Source: Bigelowiella natans CCMP2755 (lineage: Eukaryota > Cercozoa > Chlorarachniophyceae). Taken from it: 64,000 bases of DNA. Shown here in pieces: positions 23,301-33,986 of the stretch. The stretch is taken from contig ADNK01001965.1 of the NCBI GenBank assembly GCA_000320545.1, positions 83,898 to 147,897 of the forward strand, given 5' to 3'. Position 1 is the stretch's first letter. Each line of letters begins with the position of its first letter. The notes under the pieces are model-generated. The model worked only from the letters and a program-made list of their open reading frames with translations. It made no database searches and was not told the origin of the DNA. The position numbers and the translations under genes were made by a program.

Positions 23301-24752
23301 CTACACTGACGCAGTCTGATGCGGTGCATCATCATCATCGAGATCATCTATGCGGAATACCACGTCGTTTTTCTTTTGTGGGTCGTCTTCGTGGAGCTCC
23401 TTCTTCTCCTCGTATACCTGGCCGCTGTGCTGGAGATTGGCATTCATTTTTGCAGTTGTTGCGGCTGTCGCGTTTTTGTTGTTATTCTTAATATCTGCCA
23501 TCCTATCCTCTGTGTTGTCTGATTTTCTCTCATCAGTGCGCCGTCGTCGCACAGCAGAAGTAGGTGGACTTGGGCGCGACGATGTAGGAACTAGAGACCA
23601 CGCCCCGGTATCAATGACAGACGTACACTTTGGACACTGGATGTGGCGATACGAGGCCTGAAATCTAGGTGAAGAATGGGGGAAGGGGGAGGAGATACGA
23701 TGCAAAGTGTTCATTTTGGTGGACGCTCATCAGCTCTTCACGAGATCTCCTCCGTTGCAACAAAAAAGCGACGATGACCAAGCGACAATGAAGATATTGA
23801 GAAAGTATGAAAAATACTAAGGGTTATGGTGTCTTTCTCTTACTTCAATTTGCAACCACAGGCAGGACACTGTCGCTGTATCGTGATGTTATTTTTCCCT
23901 CTGCACACCCCGCATACGAAAGTACGGGTGGATCTTGGTATCTAGAACACAACAGTAACAAAGAAAAACCAAGAGGACAATTTGATGAAAATAATCCCCG
24001 GATATACTCTTCAAAACGTTCGCACAACCACTGGTCATTACCAATCCCATCATCACCATCATCATCACCAGCAGCAGCAGCAGCAGCAGCAGCGGCACGC
24101 AGCATCATTCCACTACTCTATTGGAGGTGCGGCAGTGTCCGCAGCGAACTATCAGCGTGCTGTCCGATCCTGGCCCAGCCCAAGAGCGCCTTGACTGTCG
24201 CACATTCGGTCGTGGAGGCGGGCGTGATTTCTGATCTGAACGTAGATGTGGATTTGTTGCACTTCTTCCTCGGGACGGGTGGCCATTTCTCTGAGGAGGG
24301 CTTTGGGTGAGTAATGTAATGCACTGATCAAGATCGCCCTTGCATGCCACGACGACGGCCTGCACTGTGGGAATGTCCAGGAACCCCATCTCCACCAACA
24401 TCGACACGACTCTCTGGCAGCGAACACAACCAATTGTCAGTGTCTTCACATGGACGATGTCACAGCATCCACACTCATATCCGCAAGCAATAACCACCAG
24501 CGATGATAACTCACACCTACAATACCATTACATGAGTAGCACCTGATACTCCGCTATGTGCGAAGGAAGACCGGGCGGCGGTGGTGGTTTAGGAGGTGGG
24601 GTGGCAGTTGCTGTATTAATTGCGCGCCCTGAACCTCGTGGACGAGGGGCCGATTGAGGCAATTTACGGGTAGCATTGCGCCTCCGCGGTGATTCTATTG
24701 GGAGCTTATTCTTCAATCTCAAGAAGTCTCGCCATTGCTCAAGATCATACAT
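23301..24752 (-). CDS. UBA-domain protein with CxxC zinc-binding-like pairs
   Basis: The ATG at 24752 begins MYDLEQWRDFLRLKNK, then a Pro-rich segment ending SHIAEYQ at a GTGCTA donor. The second exon reads VVSMLVEMGFLDIPTVQ and ACKGDLDQCITLL, which fits a UBA fold (MGF loop and C-terminal leucines); UBA domains bind ubiquitin. Downstream exons carry cysteine pairs IVRCGHCRTSNRV, FVCGVCRGKNN, RQCPACGCKL and HIQCPKCTSVID, spaced like two treble-clef or zinc-ribbon sites. The C-terminus is Lys/Glu/Asp-rich (RIDDLDDDDAPHQTASV) and stops at 23301. A CAT/CAG triplet tract near 24047-24095 lies in the intron between the Cys-pair exons. A link to ubiquitin signalling is inference from UBA plus zinc sites; exact borders were not all closed. 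Confidence 0.6.
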
Positions 24753-24974
24753 ACTTTGCTTTGTTGTGTCGACTGATCAAATAAATGAAAAGAACATTTC
24801 GGCAGTGTAAATGGGAGGGTTGCTGAAACTTCGTATATGGTCATAGCTGAGTATCACTACCATAAATTCGGGCCGCGTGCCAATCGCTCTGTTCATTTGG
24901 AAGTATATCATTCAGGCAATATAATCTCTCCCCCCCTCTCTCTCTCTCTTTCTCTTAGCAATGAGTATGTGTGC

Positions 24975-25015
<41 letters not shown>

Positions 25016-25087
25016 CATATGCATACGGCAATCCCCTTAATATCATGTTGTTTTTAAAGCCACGTGTTTTTGTGTGGATGTTTCAAG

Positions 25088-25700
25088 TTATTTTCTCAGA
25101 TTCATTGCATCGTTTATGGCAGAGACCTCAGTTTGAGGCATAGGCAGCAACTCTGAGGCAAGTTTAAGCCGAAACTTCTCCCTCTTCTTTATGTCTTCCT
25201 CTCCCAGCCATGTCGGTGTCTTCGGTGTTTTCGAAGAACCTTCATATTGGAGAGGGTTAGTACACTACAAGATGGTCTACTTGCCTATTGCATAATATCC
25301 TGTTCCATGATGAAAGAGGGATTATGATACCTAGTTTTGCCTTGCCATCGTCCGAGCTTAGTTGCGTTTGAATATCGACTCGAGACTTGGCCTTATTGTC
25401 TTGCTTTCGACCCGAGTCGAACGCCCCTTCGATTTCGACGTCCGCCTCCTGTATGGAATCTTCATCCTCCGTCATGAGCGTGCCCTGAATCATGTCTTCG
25501 GAATTGAAGTTTGTTAACTCTATCTCCTCTGTATCTGCACGGACCACAAGGGGGATTCCCTCATCGTCTTGGTCACTTTGGTCCCCTGGTAAGGTCGAGG
25601 AAGAGGCTCTGGGCAGCAAGGGCGTTGTCATGAAGAGGGAGATGGGGACCGGGAGCCAGGGGAATTCAGAACGATTCTCCCGAAAACAAAGAATTTGCAA
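25088..25700 (-). CDS. Hypothetical acidic protein, two or more exons
   Basis: One exon reads MTTPLLPRASSST from about 25632, followed by an acidic Ser/Asp/Glu-rich stretch (TEEIELTNFNSEDM, DEDSIQEADVEIEG) to DDGKAKLG, where a GTATCA donor lies. A second exon reads NPLQYEGSSKTPKTP and WLGEEDIKKREKFRLKLA and stops at 25088. The exon junction does not close cleanly in phase as read. An open frame near 25986-25714 could be an upstream exon. No family is recognised. A GT microsatellite lies just downstream (about 24978-25014). Confidence 0.4.
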
Positions 25701-25989
25701 AACAAAGGGAATTTTACTGGTAAAACTGATCTATCATGTTGTCGCAGATAAATCTTTTAGTTTCTTCTACTTCATTTCCAAATGAAAGGACCATGGATCT
25801 CGGACGCCTGCTCTTTTCAAACGGCTGAGATTCATGTGTGCGACAACAAATTGTTCTTGTCACAGGGTGTAATTTCAGTTGGAATTTATCCGGAGGAATG
25901 AACCGCGATTGAGTTTTCAAAAAAAAGAAAATGCCCACATCGCACTCCAACTGCTGGATGGGATTCACTCCTTCCCATCTATTCAAACA

Positions 25990-26551
25990 TTCGGAAATGC
26001 ATCATCTTCCTGTCCATTAGTTGGTTCCTGATTGAAGACTGCTTGACTGATTCTCACATGCATCATCGCAAGTGCTAGAGTGCTGTGCATCGTGGCCTCA
26101 TTGCACAATGTGTCACACGTTCTTCACGAATGAGGCCGTCATCACAGGTAGATCCCGTGAAGAATGCAATGGCAGCAAAGCTAAGCGAATGAACACATGC
26201 ACCATGTGTGCACACGCAATCGTGCAAACGCAATTGGAACAAAATGTGCTGCGCACACGTGCACATGTGTCACGAGCAAAAACCCCTCTAGCCCTGCTCC
26301 AGGCTGCATGCTCCAACGAAGACTAACTGGCGATGTCATAGCATCAGACTGATAAAAGAAAATAAGCTAATTGTGTGCACTATCACACCATCATGATGGC
26401 AAATGTAAATTCATCAGGTTTTGCATTGCTCTTTTACAACATGTTTACAAATGGATACATGCCCTTGTACTTAAAATAGTCTGGGCCAAGCAGACAGCAC
26501 GCTGTTATATTGCACTGACTGCATAAACACTACGAAAGAAATTGAAGAATC
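25990..26551. other. Intergenic, partly TA-poor
   Basis: The part from about 26041 to 26320 has only about six TA dinucleotides in 280 bases and is rich in CA/TG words such as GCACACGTGCAC. Open frames on both strands there look like consequences of composition. No gene is supported. Confidence 0.5.
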
Positions 26552-27286
26552 CTACGCCTTGGATAGGACAATGCAGATGGCGCAAATGATCGATAGCGTG
26601 AAAACACCGACTAAGAAATTTCCAAAATCAACTGTCAGAGATGTAGACCTTCTTCTAGAAACTGTTGCCATGTACAGGCGCTCAAAAATTGAATTATTAC
26701 CAAGAAGTAAGTAGTTCCTTGTTCCTCTGATTTCTTTAAAGAAGAAAACGCTCCAAAGCGAGCCCACTAGACCAGGCCCAATGACGGCCTATAGAAGATA
26801 ACCAATCCACATCAACCCACATCAATAAGCATACGGGTACATATTTCCTAGTACCAACGGGAAAGCCACTGTGTAGCCCAAAATTCCGTTGGCAATGAAC
26901 CAGCCAACTTGTCCCAGGGCCCACATGCATCCTATCAGTGGTGGAATAGACCATATCGTAACCATGCCGTCGTGAATCGTGTACCACACAAATGCATGTG
27001 TGCGGAAGTAAATCTCAGGAGTGCACTTCATGCACTCTTCTGGCTTTCGTGCGGACCTGAAAGAAAAGCGGGGGCGCATAGCTCACTAGACACCCAAGGC
27101 TTGTTCTTCATAATCCTGTGGGAGTCATTGATTTAGACCAAAACACCGCTCAGTAACCAGGAAATGGCAACTCGACTAACGCTGAATTGTATTAGATACT
27201 ACATCGAATAGGCCAGGAATATCGTCATAGACATAATGATGATTCCGCAAAAGTGGGCGAAAACCTGTGGGTAACGTTTGAGGAGA

Positions 27287-27340
<54 letters not shown>

Positions 27341-28058
27341 CAACAAGAAACAAACACGCAATAAAATATCACACACGAAAGGCGCTCAACTCCAGGTGAG
27401 TTCATGTTGCACACATCGCTGCTTCACACATCAAGGCCGTGAGTTTGCACCAGAAAGCTCACCGATTTCGACAGAGGTTTAAATTCATACGTGTGCTCAT
27501 CATCAGACTTTTCAAGAAAAAGAACTAATAATACTATAGCCAAGACGGCTAGCCTGTGACAAAAGTAGCAATTGGAAAGGGGGGAGAGGGGGGTGGTGTA
27601 GTACGTAGTCAAGGGGCTCGGAACTAGCACCACGATAATGCTCAACGCACTTGTTGCCTGGAACAAAAGGACATATTAGATACATCATTTTGAACATTGT
27701 GAAGGGAAAATCCGGACAGAAAAGAGTGACGCCCATGACGAAGTGAAACACCTCTCCGTGGCAAGCAAAATACAAATGGGTCCCTATCGGATGAGATCCT
27801 CCTCATCCGACACATGGACGGCAATAGCACTTTTAGTGGTCATAGCTGTCGCCGTCGCCATCTTCAAATTTGATGATGATGATGATGACGATGATGATGA
27901 TGATGATGATATCAACCTTTTTAAAAAATGAATCAGAGATTTTTTTTTTCAAATTAAATCGTACCATCACTGCAGTTATGCTGCTGGATGTAGGTAGGAG
28001 GATCGAAATTGTTCCCGAAGAGGAACCCTGCAGATCACGGTAGGAAAAGATTTTTAAC

Positions 28059-28097
<39 letters not shown>

Positions 28098-29786
28098 ACG
28101 TGCGCGCGCACGTGCTCATGCTGTACGCTCTTTTATGCGTTTGTGTGGGTAGTGCATGGTATCGAAACGAGATAGAAGCAGAGTCGGGAAGAATGCGTGC
28201 TCACCGGCGCATACAGCGGCAGCGATGCCCTTAAATTTGGACTTTGGCTCTCCCTCCGCATCACTTTCAATATCTGTCAGTATAATATAAGCACGAGAGC
28301 AGCTGATCAGAGCGAGGCATCTGTTATTGCAAAGCATGAAAAGAAGGACGTGCATGGTGGATTAGTTGTTTTTTCAAAGACTTAGATCGCTGACCCTGAT
28401 TTTGAATCGAGTCGGCTGTCTTCGCCTCCATCGCTGTTTACAAATAACAAAAAATTAAGGAAGAAGCGAGGCGGAAGAGACTTCCCCTTCGGCACCAAAA
28501 TGTGTCCGAATTTGAAAACAAAGTAGCAGCAGCACGTAAGATGCCTCACCTTCCTCGGGCCCACTTGGCAGCTGGGTGAAATCGTCGACCCTTTTAAGAT
28601 TTTTTTTTTAAAAACAAGTACGATTCAAATAATCAAGATGACACTAATCTTGCTTTGGGGTTTATGCAGAGATTTATATATACTTACGGTTTATCAGGAG
28701 TCACTGTGACAAAGAAGCTGGTACCAAGGGAGAAAAGTGCAAAGCACAACCCCAGGACGTTTAGCCACACCTAAAGAAACCACAAATGTTTGGAGGTACC
28801 ACCTAGCTTTGTACTTCATGCCTTTCGTCAAACAGGCTTGCACGACTTTTTTGCGCGAGGTACTAGGTCTGTAAAATTCTTCTATGTCCTCTTCTTTTTC
28901 ATTTAGATGAAACACCATTTTCAGCTCATCTTTCTCAAGGTCGAAGAATCCGAAGAACCCAGTGGCCCATCCAACCATCAGAGCCTTAGTTTTGTCAATA
29001 TTAGAATAGAAGCAGCACACTAAGCCCCGATTATGGATTGCCACAGTCTTATCATCCTATCTCATCATTCGTACCGTGGAGCCCCAAATGACTAGACCAA
29101 GACCCATGCCTGACATGAACCATGGATAGATGGAGGGGGGTGTCAAGGAATACCAACAGCGACGTGGAGTGCAATATATTGAGATAGTGACCGATTTGTT
29201 GGATGATGTAAACGCAGAGCACGTTTCCTGACCAAATTAAAGGATTTGTGGATTTATACCGAAGTGTGCGTTAGCTCAAGAATGACGCGGGGGGTAAATG
29301 TTTTAGAAAACAAAGGCGACCCTTTCTTTCTAGGACACACAGCTGGGAAAGAAGTTCTCGCTCACAAAGAAGAGGGGGGGTGGAGTAGCTCAACCTGTGG
29401 CCCAGAGAGCTCCTCCAAGCATAGAAAACGGGTAGAATTTAGGAGATCCTTGTATCAGTTGAACCTTTTGCATATCATTGTCCTCTCACGCCCCATCTAG
29501 GGACGCAACCTAGTTGCAAGATCGAGTGTGCACTTACGACGAGACCCACTGTCCAAATGCCCATACACATGAAGAGCTGGAAGAAGACGCCATCCCCGCT
29601 GTGAAAAAATGGCTCGGTGTGATTATTCATCCGAGTTTCAATACATGCCACTATAAACGCAGACAGACCCTCATACCTGTCAAACCTCTTCACCACCACG
29701 AAGTTGGACCCAAAGAAGAGCATGGACATCAACACGCCGATGTATCTGATAATTATGCACCCCAGCTCACAACTGCTTCCAGTCAT
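26552..29786 (-). CDS. TMEM144-family membrane protein (putative carbohydrate transporter-like)
   Basis: Family sequence is spread over many minus-strand exons: GVLMSMLFFGSNFVVVKRFD (29730-29680), GDGVFFQLFMCMGIWTVGL (about 29600-29540), KFYPFSMLGGALWATG (about 29430), SGMGLGLVIWGST (about 29110), ALMVGWATGFFGFFDL (about 28985), LNVLGLCFALFSLGTSFFV (about 28750), FKGIAAAVCAG (about 28225), LFGNNFDPPTYIQQH (about 28020), VFAHFCGIIIMSMTIFL (about 27250), IPPLIGCMWALGQVGWFIAN (about 26945), GSLWSVFFFKEIRGTRNYL (about 26765), and a last helix VGVFTLSIICAICIVLS before the stop at 26552. TMEM144 proteins are ten-helix DMT-like membrane proteins of unproven substrate. I chose the ATG at 29786 because it lies just before helix 1. 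Introns hold TA, ATG and GT microsatellites. Not every exon border was verified. Confidence 0.82.
27286..27337. repeat. (TA)n microsatellite in a TMEM144-like gene intron
   Basis: About 50 bases of TA repeat directly upstream (on +) of the exon coding for VFAHFCGII. Two further tracts in the same gene are ATG triplets at about 27871-27910 and GT at about 28062-28094. Confidence 0.85.
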
Positions 29787-30338
29787 ATCTCTCCTTCTAA
29801 CGATACCCGAGAATTGTCGCCGCCATCTTTCCTTTCTACTGCTGCCGGACGGGCTGGGGGAAGGGAATATCCGAACACAACAGTATCCGCCGTAAAGAGA
29901 GCGAATGTCTAGAAAGTCCATGTCGCACTTGCAGAATCCCATGATTTTCGTTCTTTCTGAACCTTATACCGAGGAGGAGGAGGCCAACGCAGGCCGAAGT
30001 TTCGTGCGAGACAAGGAAATTAACCGAAAAGTCCAAAAATATCCGTCAACGTATCCCCGTTACCCCGTCATGATCTTCGAGCACTCCCATGGATAAACGA
30101 CATCTATTTTGTAAACACATGACAATTGCTTCAATGTCGTTCCCTCAAATTTTGCTGAGTTTCTTTTATTGTCGCACATCGCGGATGGGACCGCTTCATA
30201 CGATCGGGTTTTGAGGCATTTTCAGTGACGCCGCCACTGAGAACCTTCCCCGTTCTTGCGTGAGAACGTTCCTCGCATTCCTGACACGAGGAGCATTGCG
30301 GGTGAAACTACCTGAATTGTTTCCCAAGAGCAGTCAGA
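29787..30338. other. Upstream region of the TMEM144-like gene
   Basis: Between the TMEM144-like start and the tRNA. An open frame continues upstream of the chosen start to about 29942 but reads as low-complexity Ser/Arg. Nothing else recognised. Confidence 0.4.
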
Positions 30339-30410
30339 AGCGGCGTGGCGCAGCGGAAGCGCGTGAGGCTCATAACCTCGAGGTCCCTTGATCGAAACAA
30401 GGCGCCGCTA
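30339..30410 (+). tRNA. Initiator tRNA-Met (CAU)
   Basis: A complete 72-base tRNA fold is present. The acceptor stem AGCGGCG (30339-30345) pairs fully with CGCCGCT (30403-30409), followed by A as discriminator. The D arm begins TGGCGCAGCGGAAGC; the anticodon loop is CTCATAA with CAT at 30371-30373; the T arm is CCTTG-ATCGAAA-CAAGG. The A1:U72 pair and the ATCGAAAC T-loop (A54, A60-type) are the eukaryotic initiator features rather than those of elongator tRNA-Met. There is no intron and no encoded CCA. A T-rich run (TATTTTTTTTT) about 20 bases downstream suits an RNA polymerase III terminator. Confidence 0.93.
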
Positions 30411-30462
30411 TCTGTTCCTTTTCCTTTTCTGTATTTTTTTTTCCTGCGTAGGCTTCCAGTAG

Positions 30463-30465
<3 letters not shown>

Positions 30466-30540
<75 letters not shown>
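30466..30540. repeat. (CT)n microsatellite downstream of the tRNA
   Basis: About 70 bases of nearly uninterrupted CT repeat, ending in CTATCTAT, 56 bases past the tRNA 3' end. Confidence 0.9.
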
Positions 30541-30542
<2 letters not shown>

Positions 30543-31375
30543 CATGTTTGCAGGAAGGATCCTCGCCCCTGCAACGTAGAGATTATTGCGCTCCCTTAGT
30601 AAGGGAGATGTCGTCAGATTGGAAATCTTGATCGAAATTGTTCAGCTGAAACGTATGTGATCCTCAAAGCTTTGGTCTGTGCGATGGAGCAAGTACATCT
30701 GGTCTATTAATTCATTGTCTAGCTTTGTAACCAGATTCGAGAGTAGAATCATGACACCTAGAGCCGATTCAGTTCAGCTCAACTACGATTAGCGAGTTCT
30801 ACTAGCAGGTAGGTAAAGCTAGGAAAGAGCTAAGTAGGTCACGCCGCGTTGCGCGTGCTTCAACGAAACGAAATTCGTCAGCATACATCACACTGCGTAA
30901 CGGATTTGTAATTATCTTATTAGAACTTTATCTGCCAACACATAACCGTACGTGACAGTTAATGTACAAGTAAGCATGAGCTACGACACATAGCACTCTC
31001 TGATGCGTTGAAGTCATGCTCGCACTTTGCAACCTCTCAATTACATTGCAAGCGTACGGAATTGAGAATTCATTGCGGTCTTGAATTGTCTTCCTATGCG
31101 TTGATATCAACACCTGTCATGCAGTCATGCATGGTGACATCCAAATGCAGATTGGCATGTATACACAACTCAATGTAGCTACATGCTAAATGTACTGCTG
31201 CATTTGTTTATTACACATGTCACGATAACTAGATTAAATACATAATGGTGAGATCGTGGATGATGACAGCGTGCACTTGGATGGGCATATAGTCAGATCC
31301 GCACCGAACTTGATCGCATAGCAGTAGATGGCTTGACTGAGTTGAGCACGAAAATCAGAGTACTGATGTTCCAAT
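30541..31375. other. Intergenic, nothing recognised
   Basis: No exon chain or RNA gene found between the tRNA tract and the 3' end of the MTHFR-like gene. It contains several GCATG and CTAGC words. Confidence 0.45.
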
Positions 31376-33526
31376 TTATTTCCAATCTGTGTCCCCAGTA
31401 GCTTTTCCTCCATCGCAGGCTTTGTCTTTCTGCCTTCGGTTTCCTTGGACAATGCGCTGACGTTTTTTCCCTGCGGGAGCGTCGCCACCCCTTAACCCTC
31501 CACGTCCCAGCAATGATCTTCTCATGGGACTTTTCGTAGTAAGAGGCTGTTCCATCTCACGAGGTTGCGTCTCCGATGTCGTTGCTCCGGAGACCCGATT
31601 TATCCGAGCACCAAGAGGCTTTGGTGCTTGAGAAATCTGGGACCTCTTTCCATCGCCGGATTCAGAGATGATGTAAGGTTCATAGCCCTTGGACATGAGC
31701 CGTTGGAAGTTGCTGTTCACGCACAAGTGATCGATCACAAAGGCGTCAATTTAAAGAGAGGAATCATATGTCTGTCGGTGGCAGAGCGAATGTCTGGCTA
31801 CTAACCCAAAATCTTTTCCTGAGCGTAGAGCTGTCTCGCAGAGCACGCGCACTCCACGGGAAGCATACACTTGCAGAATGTCATCGGTGATTTGATAAGC
31901 CTGCTCGACGGACTCGAGGTACTCATCCGACAAGAACACGCCGTTCCACGGGCGAAAACGCATCTGTTTGCAAGGAAATGGGGGGAAAGGGCGACCATAA
32001 TTTTAAACAAGAAATCAACCAGTAGCCTTTTAAAAAACTCTACCTGGTTAAGAAGTTTTGGCGAGGGGAGAAAAACCGATCCGTACACCTTTACTTCGTT
32101 CTCGTCCCTGCCTTCCAGTTTCTGATATTTCAATTAAAAGGAAATACGAGCTTGTAAGGCGTAATTCAGCGAAACAACTTCCAACTCTCTGATATGACCG
32201 TGAAAAGAAAGTCAAGCCCCTCCTTCAGTTTCTCTGTGTCCGATCCTATTTGAACCCACACGCTGCGGACTAAGCCTGTTTCCAGCTTTGCAGCGAGCAC
32301 CTGCAGTTCGCGTGCGCGAACATCATTATTCGATTTATATATTGACAATGGATAGAGATGCTTATTCGAGAGAAGTGTGCTCACCTTTCTCTCTTTCTCT
32401 CTATCTTTAACGTCTGGAAAGTAGGGGTTGAATGCTACTCCCTGCGGCACGAAGAATAATGTTGGTTCCGTCGAAAAGATGAGGTGATGTGCTTATTGAG
32501 ATGATGTGCTTCATCATCTTTCTTTAAATTTTAGAAAATTTTGGCTTCCACTAAAGCTGTACCCACCAGATTAATCTTTCGTGCGCTGGAGCTTCTTCTC
32601 CTCTAAAAATGATGATTTTTTAACTACCGTTGAATGGAACGATTAGAAACTTGCGAAAGTGTGAGTTCGGACCTGGGCCATACGGAGACAAGCAAGGGTG
32701 CTGAGGTCAGACTTGCGTTTTTTCCCCCCTCCACTCACGACCAAACTGAGCAAAGATGATAAAATAGATGAAAGGATATGGTAAGTCCATTTTTTATCGA
32801 GATTCCCGTAACGTCCCTAGCACAATTCACAGCATGTTTAGACAGATATGTGCGTGCATACCACTCTCTGATTCCTAGTTGAACCAGTTCTCCGCAAGCT
32901 TTCTCGAAACTTGCAAAGGTCTAATTCATTATTTCACGAGGCTTTTAATTGAAGAAAACTAGATTTAAATGATATTTCCCAGCGGTCCCACCCACCTTTT
33001 CTGGAGACCCGCGGTACTGATTCCTACAACGAACAATATTTGTTATTATTATTATTATTGTTTGGGTTAGAGATCCCAAACTTATTAAATATATCTTTGC
33101 CTCTAATACACAAAGAGAAGGCATCGAATTCCTGTGCCAAGGTTGGCGCATCAAAAAATCTTAACGTACTTGAGACTGTAGTGAGGACAAATATCAGCTT
33201 GAGGGTACGCCTGTGAAAATTGTGGCGCTCATCAAAGTGCTTGAGCTTCATTTTGTGTTTAGGATAATCTGAAGTACCGCGAGTAGCCCTTCGCACCATT
33301 TAACGATAGGGTCATTTTTGCCCTTATTCGGAAGGTTTACCCTGTGCATCGGTGGTTCCAACTTAGTTTGGGCAGTCAGAAGTAAGCTCTCCTTGTGAGA
33401 TGTAATTACCAACCTCTGCATTTCATTCCGTTTCAAGAAGCTCGCCTGCTTGGTAAGATCCGACGCCGTTTTGAAAAAGAGTTCGAATCTGCACGGTAGA
33501 AGATATTGGTGACGATTAGCATTCAT
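31376..33526 (-). CDS. MTHFR-like TIM-barrel protein
   Basis: The first exon (33278-33526) starts MNANRHQYLLPCRFELFFKT; the FELFFKT strand resembles the first barrel strand (FEFFPPK) of methylenetetrahydrofolate reductases. The next exon (33170-33210) reads AYPQADICPHYSLK, in phase. Later exons read SLVVSGGGKKRKSDLS (about 32750-32690), GVAFNPYFPDVKDREKERK (about 32445-32390), VLAAKLETGLVRSVWVQIGS continuing to EGLDFLFT (about 32305-32205), EVKVYGSVFLPSPKLL (about 32095-32045) and MRFRPWNGVFLSDEYLES continuing to VRVLCETALRSG (31963-31805). A final basic, low-complexity exon ends at 31376. The order of a VVSG strand, a PYFPD helix start, a KLxxGxVxxVWVQ strand and a GVFLS strand fits the MTHFR superfamily, whose members use FAD and folates. 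Cofactor residues were not checked, and the exon after HYSLK is uncertain. Confidence 0.58.
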
Positions 33527-33617
33527 TGTGTCTCCCAGCAAGGCGTCACCGACCGTAGGGATTCGCTCAAACCTAAGCTCATCAGCAACAACGAAAGTTG
33601 TGCCCCCCCTTTCGAAC

Positions 33618-33986
33618 TTATCGTACAGCTATCCTTTCCTCCTTCGCTGATCTCAAGTTGTGTACTTGCATCTCCGGCATCCTCAGCCGCTGTGTTGGCC
33701 CCTCCTCGGAACCGAGATGTTCCTTCCGGTTTTGCCCTGTCTCTGTGTCACATTTGTTCATCAACCAGAGGACTTTTTCAATCGTACTGCAACGCTTTGC
33801 ACGCCTCAATAAATACCGTTTGGCAGCTTTTCGCTGGGCGTTGCAGCGCTTGCTACAGGTCGTAACCTCGTCCCAGCACTTCTCCCACTTTTTCCGCCAC
33901 GTGAACGGCTTTCCGCAGCTGACGCATGTCTTCCTAGGCAGGTTTTCCTTTCTCACTCCTCTGCCATAAAACGACCGAGCACTCAT
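33618..33986 (-). CDS. DUF2256-type zinc-binding protein (separate gene or N-terminal exon)
   Basis: The ATG at 33986 opens MSARSFYGRGVRKENLPRK, followed by TCVSCGKPFTWRKKWEKCWD and EVTTCSKRCNAQRKA. The paired CxxC and the WRKKW..CWDEV..CS.RC order is the DUF2256 signature, a short cysteine-rich family best known as small bacterial proteins of unknown function. The frame continues through a basic region to a stop at 33618, giving 123 residues. It ends only about 90 bases before the MTHFR-like ATG at 33526 on the same strand. A possible GTACAC donor after RLRMPEMQ and an in-frame acceptor at GAGCTTAG leading into RFERIPTVGDALLGD would fuse it to the MTHFR-like protein. Which of the two is right cannot be settled here. 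Confidence 0.7.
   Translation of the reverse strand: MSARSFYGRGVRKENLPRKTCVSCGKPFTWRKKWEKCWDEVTTCSKRCNAQRKAAKRYLLRRAKRCSTIEKVLWLMNKCDTETGQNRKEHLGSEEGPTQRLRMPEMQVHNLRSAKEERIAVR

Noticed and set aside
30345-30599. Plus-strand frame of 84 codons
   Set aside because: It overlaps the initiator tRNA and the CT tract and reads as Ser-Leu repeats.
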